DNA from: Thermococcus aggregans
GTDB lineage: Archaea > Methanobacteriota_B > Thermococci > Thermococcales > Thermococcaceae
DNA length: 64,000 nucleotides
Direction of reading: 5' to 3'
Assembly (NCBI RefSeq): GCF_024022995.1
Contig: NZ_CP099582.1
Span: forward strand, 1,389,054-1,453,053
The position numbers were made by a program, and so were the translations under genes. The notes beneath the pieces were generated by a model. It had not been told where the DNA came from. It saw only the letters and a program-made list of their open reading frames with translations, and made no database searches. Of the stretch, positions 37,063 to 46,308 are shown piece by piece. Positions within the stretch are counted from its first letter, which is position 1. Every line of letters starts with the position of its first letter.

Positions 37063-37839
37063 TCAATCACCCGTTAGCTCTCTAAATTTCTCATCTAGAT
37101 TATCGACGCTTACTCCTTTTTTAGCGAAATAGTTGATTATATTCCTCAAATCGCGGTAAAGTAGAGAAAGTGCCATTCTGTTCCTCTTTACCGTTGCCTG
37201 AGACCAATCAATTATCACTGGCTTATCCCAAATTAAGATATTGTACTCGCTTAGATCACCATGAACCATGTCTCCCCTCTTCCATAGCTTCTCGATGGAC
37301 TCCATAGCAAAGGTATAAAGCTCCTCGAATTCCTTTTTGTCAAGTTCTCTTTCTATGTCTTTTAATCTTGGAGCTGGGTATTCATCTCCAATGAACTCCA
37401 TTATGAGAACGTTATTGCTAAATGCTATTGGCTCTGGCGCTCTAACGGCGTATTTCATTGCCCTTTGAAGGTTCTTAAATTCCCGCCTAGTCCATACAAA
37501 GACGAGCTTCCTGATGTCTTTTGGTAGATAGCTAACTCTTGGATCAGCTGCCAGGTACTCCCATATTCTCCTAAACTCAGTTGTATAGGTACGATAGATT
37601 TTAACAGCAATAGGATTACCATCAGCGTCAACACCCTTGAACACGTTGGCCTCTTTTCCCGTTGAAATTACGCCCAACAACTTCTCTATGTTTCCTCTTC
37701 GATGAAAATACTGGAGTGTGCTAACGGTCGTCCTGTCAAATACCTCACTAAACACTTTATAAAGCTCGCTATCCTTTTCCCTACGCTCGTCTAATCCCAG
37801 AATCTGGGATATTTCTTTATCTATGTCCTGGATTCTCAT
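37063..37839 (-). CDS. rio1: Serine protein kinase Rio1
   Basis: 258 residues. RIO1 motifs: STGKEANVFKGVDADGNPIA (nucleotide loop in place of the usual P-loop), the Lys in IAVKIYRT, the catalytic HGDLSEYNIL, and IIDWSQA as metal-binding loop. Rio1 is an atypical kinase/ATPase that acts in the last steps of small ribosomal subunit assembly. Its stop falls in the ribosome binding site of the KH gene. Confidence 0.93.
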   Translation of the reverse strand: MRIQDIDKEISQILGLDERREKDSELYKVFSEVFDRTTVSTLQYFHRRGNIEKLLGVISTGKEANVFKGVDADGNPIAVKIYRTYTTEFRRIWEYLAADPRVSYLPKDIRKLVFVWTRREFKNLQRAMKYAVRAPEPIAFSNNVLIMEFIGDEYPAPRLKDIERELDKKEFEELYTFAMESIEKLWKRGDMVHGDLSEYNILIWDKPVIIDWSQATVKRNRMALSLLYRDLRNIINYFAKKGVSVDNLDEKFRELTGD

Positions 37840-37845
37840 ACTCCA

Positions 37846-38187
37846 TCACAGAGTTAAGCCGCCTGTAAGGAAGTCCTCAGTAATCTTTTTCTTCCTAATA
37901 AGCCAATCGACCTGGGTCTTTGTGTAGCGATAGACTATGTCTCCTCTTTTGTCGCTTTGTACTTCCCAGGGCTGGACTATAACTACGTCTCCAACCCTGA
38001 TCCACATTCTTCTTCTCAGCTTTCCTGGTATTCTGCATCTCCTTATCTTTCCATCTGAGCATCTAACGTCCATCCATCCTGAACCCAACGCCTGCTCTAC
38101 TATTCCAAACACTTGATTATCCTGAGGGAGAGGAACTCTAATAACTTCCTCGCCTTCAACGGTTCTATTTTTATCGTTTCTTGGCAT
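37846..38187 (-). CDS. Translation initiation factor aIF1A
   Basis: 113 residues from the ATG at 38187, preceded by GGGGGTGATG; the reading frame extends upstream without support. The S1-like OB fold is plain ([20 protein letters not shown], then [20 protein letters not shown]), with the basic surface that binds the A site of the small subunit. The gene opens the rio1-KH-top6 block and is divergent from the gene at 38364. Confidence 0.94.
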   Translation of the reverse strand: MPRNDKNRTVEGEEVIRVPLPQDNQVFGIVEQALGSGWMDVRCSDGKIRRCRIPGKLRRRMWIRVGDVVIVQPWEVQSDKRGDIVYRYTKTQVDWLIRKKKITEDFLTGGLTL

Positions 38188-38363
38188 AAACATCACCCCC
38201 AGTAGTTTATTTGATAACCTCATAAGTCTAAGCTTTTGCAAATATTTTCCACTATCTATTAGTAGGGGTATTTTTAAAATTTTTGCATGAACTCATTTAA
38301 ACACCCACAAAGTTGAAAAGGAGAAAAGCTCAAATTTCAATTACAGAGGTTGGGGGATGGGAT

Positions 38364-39527
38364 ATGAAGGAAACAATACTCTTAACGGGCCCTCCTCTTA
38401 ATGGAAGAGACGAATACACGGAGAAAGCCCTAAAGCTCGCAAAAAACGAGGGCTTTCAGTATTATCATGTATTTGAGTACCTGAAGGAAGTTGGAAGAGA
38501 AAAAGGCGTCAAAATCACAAGAAAAAACGTTTTGGACTTTGCAATAAGCCATCCAGACCTTATGAACGATATTCGCGATGAGGCTTTCAAAAGAATAAAA
38601 GACGAAATTGAAAACAGCGAAAAGTCCTTCCACTTGGTCTCAACTCCAGCACTGTTTAGATGGGGAAGCGGGAGTGTTTTAGGCTTCACTCTAAGCAATT
38701 TAAAGCTCCTAAAGCCGAGCAGAGTCATAATCATGCTGGACGATATTCTAAGCGTCAGAAGAAGGGTAATCCACGACAAAGAATGGTTTGAACGCTTTGG
38801 AAATGAGAAAGAGAACATCAAACTTACAACCCTTGTCATGTGGCGTGAAGATGCAATAAACCACGTCAAAACACTTGTGCATGAACTCAACAAAGAGGGG
38901 ATTCAGGTTAGATACGTTCTTCACTTTGGAATTAGACATCCGCCTCAGACGTTTATAGACTTAATTTTCCACGAAAAAGAAAAGCCTCTGGTGTATCTCA
39001 GCTATCCAATGACGGGACATGAGGAAGAGTACTATCACAGGGTCAGGGACTTTTACGAAAAGCTCAGCAAGTATTTCACTGTTTTAGACCCCGGAGCACT
39101 TGATGACTGGTGGATCGTTGCGGAATATGATGCCCAAGTGGAAGAGAACCCAGAGATACAACGGATAAAGATAAAGAACATTTTCGATGGAGAGGAAGTA
39201 GAAGAGCTAGATAGAGAAGACATAGAACAAGCTACCGACATTTTGAGAAGACAACTCGTTGAGAGGGATTTCAACTTAGTGGACGTTAGCAAAGCCATAG
39301 CCGTTTATCACTATGCTCCAGGAGTTTCCGCGGGGGTTATTAGTGAGATGGCTGAAGCATATAGAACCTTGGGCGCAATTTACCTCTATTACCCATTTAA
39401 GAAACGACCAAGCCCGTTCATGGAGTTCTACGGCATGCAGAATCCTTCAAGGAGAACCATGTTTAAAGACGAGGATGAGATGATCCAAGCGATGGTAGAG
39501 GAAAAGGAGTACTGGACAAAGGCATAG
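38364..39527 (+). CDS. P-loop kinase-like protein fused to a nucleoside deoxyribosyltransferase-like domain
   Basis: About 387 residues from the ATG at 38364 (GGGGGATG ahead). The N-terminal part looks like a nucleoside/adenylate kinase or AAA ATPase, but its P-loop is altered: TGPPLNGRDEYTEK, with Arg-Asp where Lys-Ser/Thr is expected. The C-terminal part (from about 225) has LVYLSYPMTGHEEEYYHRVR, the buried D-V-S-K-A-I-A-V-Y strand and GVSAGVISEMAEAYRTLGAI. This is the pattern of nucleoside 2-deoxyribosyltransferases (YLxxP, then S-x-G-x-x-x-E). Function is not known; nucleotide signalling or clean-up is a reasonable guess. Confidence 0.6.
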   Translation: MKETILLTGPPLNGRDEYTEKALKLAKNEGFQYYHVFEYLKEVGREKGVKITRKNVLDFAISHPDLMNDIRDEAFKRIKDEIENSEKSFHLVSTPALFRWGSGSVLGFTLSNLKLLKPSRVIIMLDDILSVRRRVIHDKEWFERFGNEKENIKLTTLVMWREDAINHVKTLVHELNKEGIQVRYVLHFGIRHPPQTFIDLIFHEKEKPLVYLSYPMTGHEEEYYHRVRDFYEKLSKYFTVLDPGALDDWWIVAEYDAQVEENPEIQRIKIKNIFDGEEVEELDREDIEQATDILRRQLVERDFNLVDVSKAIAVYHYAPGVSAGVISEMAEAYRTLGAIYLYYPFKKRPSPFMEFYGMQNPSRRTMFKDEDEMIQAMVEEKEYWTKA

Positions 39528-39614
39528 CCTTTCAATTAATTTTTTGCCTGCGTACAACAATAATTCTTTAAATTCTCTAAGAAACAGAGAACAAGATAAA
39601 AGAGGAGAAAGAAA

Positions 39615-40874
39615 TCACTTCTTAACCCATCCGCGAGCCTTCATGGCTTCGTATACTCTGCTAACTGCCCTTACGTAAGCAGCGTCTCTCATGTGGATGT
39701 TCTTCTCCTTGTGGATGTTGTAAACGCCCCAGAATGCCTCAGTCATCTTTCTGTCAAGCTTCTCTCTTACTTCCTCTTCTGTCCAGTAGTAGCCCATCAA
39801 GTTTTGTACCCACTCGAAGTAGCTGACTGTAACACCACCGGCGTTACAGAGGAAGTCTGGAATCTGAAGTATGCCCTTCTCGTAGAGTATCTCATCTGCC
39901 TCGGGGGTGACTGGACCGTTGGCAATCTCGGCGACTATCTTGGCCTTAACCTTGTCAGCGTTGTCCTTGGTGATTACACCCTCAATGGCTGCTGGAGCGA
40001 GAACGTCAACCTCAAGTTCGAGGAGCTCCTCGTTAGTTATGTTGGTCGCACCTGGGAAGTCTTGGACTGTGCCGTGTTCCTTCTTCCACTTGAGAACTTC
40101 GTCTGGATCGAGTCCGTCTGGGTTGTAGATGCCGCCCTTGCTGTCGCTAACTGCGACAACCTTCATGCCAAGTTGCTCCCTAGCAAGCTTGGCAGCATAG
40201 TAACCGGCGTTACCATAACCTTGGACTGCTATTGTCTTGCCCTTGAGGTCCATGCCAAGAGCCTTTGCGGCTTCTCTTATAGTGAATATAGCACCTTGAG
40301 CAGTAGCAGTGTTTCTTCCTAAAGAACCACCAACTATAACTGGCTTACCTGTGATGATACCGAAGGATGGAACTTTTCTTCTTGAAATTGCTTCATATTC
40401 ATCCATCATCCATGCCATGATTTGTGGGTTAGTGTAAACGTCTGGAGCAGGGATATCGGTGTATGGGCTTATTATGTCATAAACAGCTCTTATATAACCT
40501 CTAGCGAGTCTTTCCTTCTCTCTATCACTGAGCTTCTTAGGGTCAACTATTACTCCACCCTTACCTCCACCATAGGGCAATCCCAAAGTAGCACATTTCC
40601 AAGTCATCCAAGTAGCCAATGCTTTAACGGTGCTTAGGGTTTCCTCTGGGTGCCATCTAATACCACCCTTTGTTGGACCGAGAGCCCAGTTGTGCTGAAC
40701 TCTAAAACCTGTGAAAACCTTTACAGAACCGTCATCCATCTCAACTGGAATGCTAACTTCAAGAATTCTTTGTGGTCTCTTTAAAAACTCAAGGGCTTCT
40801 TCGCTTATGTCTATATATTGAGCAGCTCTTTCTAACTGCTTAATTGCCATCTCAAATGGGTCTAGTTCAACCAT
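39615..40874 (-). CDS. gdhA: Glutamate dehydrogenase
   Basis: 419 residues, strongly like the well-known Pyrococcus/Thermococcus enzyme: [40 protein letters not shown], the catalytic Lys region [20 protein letters not shown], and the Rossmann motif [19 protein letters not shown]. It interconverts glutamate with 2-oxoglutarate and ammonia using NAD(P). GGAGGG six bases ahead favours the ATG at 40874 over that at 40880. A strong TATA box lies about 55 bases upstream. Confidence 0.96.
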   Translation of the reverse strand: MVELDPFEMAIKQLERAAQYIDISEEALEFLKRPQRILEVSIPVEMDDGSVKVFTGFRVQHNWALGPTKGGIRWHPEETLSTVKALATWMTWKCATLGLPYGGGKGGVIVDPKKLSDREKERLARGYIRAVYDIISPYTDIPAPDVYTNPQIMAWMMDEYEAISRRKVPSFGIITGKPVIVGGSLGRNTATAQGAIFTIREAAKALGMDLKGKTIAVQGYGNAGYYAAKLAREQLGMKVVAVSDSKGGIYNPDGLDPDEVLKWKKEHGTVQDFPGATNITNEELLELEVDVLAPAAIEGVITKDNADKVKAKIVAEIANGPVTPEADEILYEKGILQIPDFLCNAGGVTVSYFEWVQNLMGYYWTEEEVREKLDRKMTEAFWGVYNIHKEKNIHMRDAAYVRAVSRVYEAMKARGWVKK

Positions 40875-40921
40875 GTTCATCCCTCCAAATTAGGTGATTA
40901 GCGATACAAAGTTGAGCAATA

Positions 40922-40932
40922 GCCTATATAAA
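40922..40932 (-). promoter_or_regulatory. TATA box of gdhA
   Basis: The minus strand reads GTTTATATAGG, a near-ideal archaeal TATA element. It predicts transcription from about 40900, giving a short leader before the ribosome binding site. Confidence 0.65.
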
Positions 40933-41135
40933 CTTTTCGTTGGAAATGGTTAGAGAACCGATATTTTTAAACAATAAGGTTATGTACATACATTTTCCTA
41001 TAAATACAAAATGTCTAAAAAAGCTTTCTGGTAAAAGAGCCCTTAGAAGCTTTTTTTATCATACACTAATGTCTAAAAAAGCGTATTGATGTATGGAAAG
41101 TTTTATTATGCCAAAATATTTTAAAGTAGGATAAT

Positions 41136-41195
41136 GCCCTCAGCGAGAAGTCGGTCATCACCCTTCAGCTCACTCTTGTTCCAATCATCGGGACG
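41136..41195 (-). ncRNA. Probable box C/D guide RNA (minus strand)
   Basis: On the minus strand: a weak box C CCGATGA (41191-41185), 16 bases, box D' CTGA (41168-41165), 3 bases, a perfect box C' GTGATGA (41161-41155), an 11-base guide CCGACTTCTCG, box D CTGA (41143-41140). The D'/C' spacing of 3 is as in the other two guide RNAs here. The first guide interval is 4 bases longer than the usual 12 and box C is imperfect, so only the C'/D half is convincing. Confidence 0.5.
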
Positions 41196-41424
41196 TGCTT
41201 AGCTACGCAAAAAACCCTTTTAAAGGTAAGCCTGTTTAACTTTTGACATATTCTTTCATGTTGTAAAGTTTTTTGTATACAACACAAAAAACCTTTTTAC
41301 ACCTGTTTTTTATGTTCACACTTTGACAAATGTCTAATTTCAAGTTTTAAGTGTTTGTAAATCGTCTTTTGTCGAAATAAACTCGAGAGAAAAGTTTATT
41401 AATGAACAAAAACATATACATATT

Positions 41425-41446
41425 CGCCGATATTTGTACATCGGCG
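41425..41446 (+). promoter_or_regulatory. Hairpin/inverted repeat ahead of the NSS transporter
   Basis: CGCCGAT (41425-41431) and ATCGGCG (41440-41446) form a perfect 7-base stem with an 8-base loop, 36 bases from the start codon. It may be an operator or a leader hairpin. Confidence 0.5.
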
Positions 41447-41481
41447 TGGTATTTTATACAACGATACACGAGGTGAAATGA

Positions 41482-43050
41482 ATGGAGCAGAGGGATAGAT
41501 GGGCAACCAAATTAGGGTTGATATTAGCTATGGCAGGAAATGCCATTGGTCTAGGAAACTTCTGGAGATTCCCATACCAAGCCGCCGTAAATGGTGGCGG
41601 TGCATTCATGATACCTTACTTTGTTGCACTGTTCCTCCTCGGAGTTCCCATCATGTGGGCAGAGTGGGTCGAAGGTAGGTACGGAGGTAAGTATGGCCAT
41701 GGTACATTGGGTCCAACGTTCTATCTGATGGCCAGAGAAAGTTTGAAGCCAAAAAGTGCCGTCATCTTTGGTATGATCGGTGGTATGTTGGCATTCTCAG
41801 TCACAACACTGCTTAACAGCTATTATCTGCACATTGTAGGCTGGTCAGCTGCTTATACATACTTTAGCGCAACCGGAGCATACTTTGGAAAGGACTCTGT
41901 AGAATTCCTTATTAGCTATCTCAGCAACAATACGCAAGTGTTCTTATTCTGGGCAATCTCAGTAGGACTATTAGGCATTGCAGTTGGTCAAGGTGTTAGC
42001 AAAGGTATTGAGAGATGGGTCAAGGTAATGATGCCACTGCTGTACGTGGCGGCAATACTCCTTGTCATAAGGTCCCTCACCCTTGGTTCCCCAGTTAAGC
42101 CGGAATGGAGCTCAATCAAGGGATTTGAGTACCTATGGGAGCCAAGATTTAGTGAAGTGACCTTTAAGTCAGCTCTTGCAGCAGCGGGACAGATATTCTT
42201 CACGCTCTCCCTTGGTATGGGTATCATACAGAACTATGCCTCTTACCTTGGTCCAGAGGATGACGTTGCACTTTCAGGTCTGGCAACGGTTTCACTAAAT
42301 GAGTTTGCTGAAGTTATCCTCGGTGGTTCAATTGCCATACCAATAGCCTTTGCTTACTTAGGCCCAGAAAAGGCTATAGCCGGTGGCGTTGGATTAGCGT
42401 ACATAGCGTTGCCAAACGTCTTTATGAACATGCCTGCTGGACAGCTCTTCGGTGCAGCATGGTTCCTCCTCCTATGGTTTGCAGGATTCACCTCAGCTAT
42501 AGCAATGTACAACTACCTTGTTGCCCTGCTTGAAGAGGATCTCAAGATAAGCAGAAAGACAGGCTCCGCAATAGTCTTTGCACTTTACTTCATCTTGGGA
42601 CTTCCAGTTGTCCTCGATCCAACAAAAGCAACTATCGACCTTTACTACCTAACAGAGCTTGACAACTGGGTTGGTTCATACTTGCTCGTCGTGCTTGGAC
42701 TCTTTGACATCATAGTTGCAGTGTGGCTCTTCAAGCCAGACAACTTCTGGGAGGAACTTCACAAAGGAGCATACATTAGAATTCCAAACTGGGTCAAACC
42801 GATTATTACGTACATAGCCCCAATTTACACAATAATACTCTTGCTAGGAAGTACATGGGATTACTACAAGGCTGGATACTTTAAAGCAGTACCTAGTTAT
42901 GTGAGTGCACCAGAATACGCCAACTGGGTCTGGTATGCAAGAGGTATGATAATATTCATTCTCATCATTGGTGCCGTTGAAGCTTATTTAGCCATCAAGA
43001 AGAAGTACGGCGAAGAGCTCGAGAAGAACGAGGTTATCATAAAGGTCTGA
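41482..43050 (+). CDS. Sodium-dependent transporter of the NSS (SNF) family
   Basis: 522 residues, about twelve helices. The first helix holds the family signature GNAIGLGNFWRFPYQAAVNG, with GGGAFMIPYFVALFLLGVP next. The sodium and substrate sites of the LeuT fold lie in helices 1, 3, 6 and 8 (for example AAGQIFFTLSLGMGIIQNYA). NSS proteins import amino acids with sodium. A 35-codon gene follows after 10 bases and encodes the small subunit known from methionine/alanine importers, so an amino acid substrate is likely. GAGGTGA precedes the ATG. Confidence 0.9.
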   Translation: MEQRDRWATKLGLILAMAGNAIGLGNFWRFPYQAAVNGGGAFMIPYFVALFLLGVPIMWAEWVEGRYGGKYGHGTLGPTFYLMARESLKPKSAVIFGMIGGMLAFSVTTLLNSYYLHIVGWSAAYTYFSATGAYFGKDSVEFLISYLSNNTQVFLFWAISVGLLGIAVGQGVSKGIERWVKVMMPLLYVAAILLVIRSLTLGSPVKPEWSSIKGFEYLWEPRFSEVTFKSALAAAGQIFFTLSLGMGIIQNYASYLGPEDDVALSGLATVSLNEFAEVILGGSIAIPIAFAYLGPEKAIAGGVGLAYIALPNVFMNMPAGQLFGAAWFLLLWFAGFTSAIAMYNYLVALLEEDLKISRKTGSAIVFALYFILGLPVVLDPTKATIDLYYLTELDNWVGSYLLVVLGLFDIIVAVWLFKPDNFWEELHKGAYIRIPNWVKPIITYIAPIYTIILLLGSTWDYYKAGYFKAVPSYVSAPEYANWVWYARGMIIFILIIGAVEAYLAIKKKYGEELEKNEVIIKV

Positions 43051-43060
43051 GGTGATAAAG

Positions 43061-43168
43061 ATGAAAGCGAGTGCTTTGGCATTTATGATTATTGCATGGG
43101 GCGTAATATTGGTCTGGATGTACTTGGCAATAACTAAGTTGCTCAAGGCAGAGCAGCAAAAGTCTTAA
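43061..43168 (+). CDS. Small subunit of NSS amino acid transporter (MetS-like)
   Basis: 35 residues: MKASALAFMIIAWGVILVWM, then a short stretch and a basic, Gln-rich end. One membrane helix with the A-W-G pattern matches the tiny accessory subunit of methionine/alanine import NSS transporters. GGTGATAAAG lies directly ahead of the ATG, 10 bases after the transporter stop. Too short for routine gene finding. Confidence 0.8.
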   Translation: MKASALAFMIIAWGVILVWMYLAITKLLKAEQQKS

Positions 43169-43190
43169 GCCCTTTTCTTTTTTATAATAT
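43169..43190 (+). terminator. Oligo-T terminator after the transporter operon
   Basis: CCCTTTTCTTTTTTATAATA follows the small subunit stop. T-rich runs of this kind end transcription in Thermococcales. Confidence 0.45.
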
Positions 43191-43208
43191 TTGGGAGGAG
43201 GTGTTTTT

Positions 43209-43937
43209 GTGAAGAGTCCAGAACTTCTTAGGGAAACTGCAAAGGTTTTAGAAGAGACAGAGGAAAAAATTAAGAGCCTAACTGTCCTTTCACCGAGAAG
43301 GAAACAGAGTGCTCTAAATAAAATAAGGGAAGCAAAGGAAAATTTTAGAAAACTGGCAGATGACGTTGTTATTGATAACGAAGAGCTTGCCAACTTTTTC
43401 TTAAAGAGGGCTGTTAGGTTAAAGAACGCTACAAATGATAAAACCATAGAAAAACTGGGAGAAAAAGAATATATGAAAGATGTAGAGGCAATGCTCAAAT
43501 ACTCTAAAGCGGCACCATATGATTTCGCTGGATATATGAAGTACGTAAACAGAGCCTATAAAGCATACGTGTGGGGAATGGTAAGCTTTTTTGTCACAAC
43601 CACGTTTTTACCCGTGGAGTTTAAAATAACCTCGCTCATATTGTTAATCCCGATATTACTTTCTCTCCTGAGTTTGAGAAAGAGGGGTTATACGGGACTT
43701 ATGTTAGCTTTCGCGGCAGTCCCCATTCCGTTAATAACGGGGGCTCTTGCAGTAAGGGCATATTCGGAAGTATTCATAACTCCCAACGCACTTCAAGAGG
43801 CTGCTCAAGGGCTAGGAGTATCAGCTACTACAGCCCAGATTATTGCAGGTGTAATGGTGCTCTTCGGAATTGCCGAACTATTGTTGCTAAGCTACGCCAT
43901 CTATATGTTCTACAAGCACAGGCACGCTTTCCTCTGA
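43209..43937 (+). CDS. Membrane protein with N-terminal helical domain, function unknown
   Basis: About 242 residues from the GTG at 43209 (GGAGGAGGTG ahead). Residues 1-110 are soluble, highly charged helices (ETAKVLEETEEKIKSLTVLS), likely a coiled coil. The rest has about four membrane helices (VWGMVSFFVTTTFLPVEF; ITSLILLIPILLSLLSL; then two more). I recognise no family. It lies after the NSS operon and is convergent with glnK, 4 bases apart. Confidence 0.6.
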   Translation: MKSPELLRETAKVLEETEEKIKSLTVLSPRRKQSALNKIREAKENFRKLADDVVIDNEELANFFLKRAVRLKNATNDKTIEKLGEKEYMKDVEAMLKYSKAAPYDFAGYMKYVNRAYKAYVWGMVSFFVTTTFLPVEFKITSLILLIPILLSLLSLRKRGYTGLMLAFAAVPIPLITGALAVRAYSEVFITPNALQEAAQGLGVSATTAQIIAGVMVLFGIAELLLLSYAIYMFYKHRHAFL

Positions 43938-43941
43938 GGTG

Positions 43942-44259
43942 TTAGTATAAGGCCTCGTTTCCCTTTTCTCCTGTTCTTATTCTTATTGCTTCATAAACCG
44001 GCAGAACAAATATCTTTCCGTCTCCAGGAATGCCCCTTTTTGCATTTTGGATTATTGTATTAACAACTTTTTCAACATCCTCATCTTTAACAATGATCTC
44101 AATCTTCATCTTCGGCATGAGTTCATAAGGTGGAACTCCACCTTGCACCCCCCTCCCTTTGACGGGATAGGCAGTCATGGGAGCTACTCCTATTTGCTTC
44201 AAAGCTTTTTGAACTTTATCGAAGTCTTCATCCCTAACAATAGCTTCAATTTTTTTCAT
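43942..44259 (-). CDS. glnK: PII family nitrogen regulator
   Basis: About 105 residues from the ATG at 44259 (GGTGGAACGTA ahead). The PII fold is visible: MKKIEAIVRDEDFDKVQKAL, a T-loop GRGVQGGVPPYELMPKMKIE, and the B/C-loop GKIFVLPVYEAIRIRTGEKG that binds ATP and 2-oxoglutarate. The T-loop lacks the Tyr that is uridylylated in enteric PII. No ammonium channel gene is adjacent; gdhA and an amino acid transporter are within 4 kb. Confidence 0.88.
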   Translation of the reverse strand: MKKIEAIVRDEDFDKVQKALKQIGVAPMTAYPVKGRGVQGGVPPYELMPKMKIEIIVKDEDVEKVVNTIIQNAKRGIPGDGKIFVLPVYEAIRIRTGEKGNEALY

Positions 44260-44417
44260 TACGTTCCACCAAATATAATAAGGCAAAAGGAAAGATAAAC
44301 TTTTCTAAATTGAAAGTATCTCAATGCTGTTCCACCCTTTTCTTTGAAATTCTTGTTTCTTTTGCAAACTTTGTTATTAACATTTTAAGACCTTTAAGCC
44401 ATTAAGCCATCAATTCC

Positions 44418-46100
44418 TTACTCTTTTGTTACTTCAGATGGGACTTCTGGTGGTTCGATGTACTCAGGGACACTTGGAGGCTCTTCGCTCACATAGACAT
44501 CGATGTTTATGGGGTGGAAGGGGTTGTCTTTCTCTTCAACTTCTTCCAAGAAGTTCATTTCCTTAAACTCGCCGCTCTTGAAGTACTCCTCCAGAGCATT
44601 TGCCAAGCGGTGGAAGTAGTTCGCGTGTTCCAAAAGGCGTCTCTTTCCATACTCTTTTGCCTGACCCGTGGTAACAAGGAATTGCCAATCACTGCTTTCA
44701 ATGAGGAGCAGTTCCCTTCCAAGCTGCTCTAAAACCCTGTCCCCAAATTTGTCTTCGTGTATGTATTTGCTCGCGAGAGCAACCATTCTCCTCTCTGCAA
44801 GGTGTATGTGCCCCCACATCCACTCCACTTCTGGATTCCACCACGTGTAATGAGTTCCGTACCTCCCCCACGACCCTTCTGGAAGTTCTATCTCGTACCT
44901 TTCTCCCTGATAGTTCTCCAAGAACCTAGCAATTGTTGTAGTCTCTATGTTTTCTTTTGCCATTAGCTCTAGCACTCTTCCAAGCCATTTAACGCCCTCA
45001 AACCACCAGTGACCGAAAAGCTCCGTGTCGTAAGGTGCAACAATTATTCCTTTTTCTCCATATTCCCTCTCGTAGTCCTCTAAGAGGGATTTAACTAAGC
45101 CTACAAAATGTCTCGCATGCTCTTCTACCCTCTCCAAAGCCCTCTCTGGGACATAAGGTTCTTTTTCTCCTAAGCCAACAGCCTTAGATGTAATCCTCCA
45201 ATATTGGCCCCCGCTTTTCTCCGCTTTTTTGTGGAATTCCCTATACCAGAAATCCCCTGGATAGCCTATGTCCGCACTCCATACTTGAAGGCCAGTTTCC
45301 CTATTTCTAGCGAATACCGCTATGTTCGTTCCCTTTATGAAATAAGGTCTTAATGTGGACTTTCTACTTTTCGCAGGGAGAACTTTCCCATAACCATGGC
45401 TTACTGGTCCCTCATCTATCAAATGGCTTTCAACAAAGAAAAACTTCAGCCCATGCTTCTCTAGAAACTTCTCAATTCCTTTTCTCCATACAACTTCTTC
45501 ACTGCTTGGACTTCGCCAAAGCCCCTCTGGTCTGTATGCACATTCAGGGAGCCATATTCCTTTTGGTCTCCTTCCAAAATGTTTTTCGTAGGTAAGGATC
45601 CCATTAACAACCTGTCCTTCAATTGCCTCATCCCTCTCCAAAAGAGGCAGATATCCATGGGTTGCTCCAGATGCTATTATCTCTATGTAACCCTCATCCT
45701 GGAGCCGTTTAAGAACTCCCAATATGTCGCCGTTTATGCTTTTCCAGTACTCATAAATTCCGGTGAAGTACTCAATCATATAAGAGATTGCGTGCTTGAG
45801 CTTCTCATCATCGTATTTCTCCAAGTCCTGGTGCATGGCCTTGAGCTTCCTTTCCATGTATTTCTCGAATTCCCTCTTCATGTACTCATCTGCAAGCTGT
45901 TCAGCTAATATCGGTGTGATACCAATTACCAGCTGAAACTTTACTCCTTTTTTCCTGAGTCTTTCAAACTCCATCAAAAGAGGTATGTAGGTCTCGGAGA
46001 TAGCCTCAAAGACCCACTCCTCGCCAAATGGCCATTTACCATGCTTCCTTACATAAGGAATATGGGTGTGCAACACAAATGTAAAATATCCTCTAACCAT
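44418..46100 (-). CDS. GH57 1,4-alpha-glucan branching enzyme
   Basis: 560 residues. GH57 conserved regions: HTHIPYVRKHGKWPFGEEW, ATHGYLPLL, GIWLPECAYRPEG with the nucleophile Glu, and APYDTELFGHWWFEGVKWLG with the acid/base Asp. The helical C-terminal domain with SSDWQFLVTTGQAKEYGKRR is typical of branching enzymes such as TK1436 of T. kodakarensis. It is about 115 residues shorter at the C-terminus than that protein as I recall it, lacking the helix-hairpin-helix tail. It makes alpha-1,6 branches in glycogen-like storage glucan. Confidence 0.88.
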   Translation of the reverse strand: MVRGYFTFVLHTHIPYVRKHGKWPFGEEWVFEAISETYIPLLMEFERLRKKGVKFQLVIGITPILAEQLADEYMKREFEKYMERKLKAMHQDLEKYDDEKLKHAISYMIEYFTGIYEYWKSINGDILGVLKRLQDEGYIEIIASGATHGYLPLLERDEAIEGQVVNGILTYEKHFGRRPKGIWLPECAYRPEGLWRSPSSEEVVWRKGIEKFLEKHGLKFFFVESHLIDEGPVSHGYGKVLPAKSRKSTLRPYFIKGTNIAVFARNRETGLQVWSADIGYPGDFWYREFHKKAEKSGGQYWRITSKAVGLGEKEPYVPERALERVEEHARHFVGLVKSLLEDYEREYGEKGIIVAPYDTELFGHWWFEGVKWLGRVLELMAKENIETTTIARFLENYQGERYEIELPEGSWGRYGTHYTWWNPEVEWMWGHIHLAERRMVALASKYIHEDKFGDRVLEQLGRELLLIESSDWQFLVTTGQAKEYGKRRLLEHANYFHRLANALEEYFKSGEFKEMNFLEEVEEKDNPFHPINIDVYVSEEPPSVPEYIEPPEVPSEVTKE

Positions 46101-46308
46101 AGAATACCACCTCTATGCTACAATACTGCAAAAATTTATTAACTCTTGAGTACTTAACGATTTCGGAATGGACATGCTTTTTATGGATTAAAAATGGTTT
46201 ATAGTTGTGAAATGCCATAATCACTTCAGCTCATAAAAGATTTTTATAAAAACTCAAACCGTAACATAGTTTAAAAACCGTTGGGATAAGCACTTTTAGG
46301 TGAGAAAC

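Larger units (their letters stand above)
40933..41481. promoter_or_regulatory. Long divergent regulatory region between gdhA and the NSS transporter
   Basis: No protein gene is seen in about 550 bases. It holds a 14-base direct repeat ATGTCTAAAAAAGC at 41011-41024 and 41069-41082, with a shorter copy ATGTCTAA at 41330. A palindrome TTGTATACAA lies at 41273-41282, with a half-like TATACAACG at 41455. A hairpin CGCCGAT(8)ATCGGCG lies at 41425-41446, and a probable C/D guide RNA at 41136-41195. Several TATA-like stretches occur (TTTATTAATG near 41395, ATATACATAT near 41413). Confidence 0.5.

Noticed and set aside
40933..41481. CRISPR-like array
   Set aside because: The direct repeats are only 14 bases long and occur two to three times with unequal spacing; no array was seen anywhere in the window.
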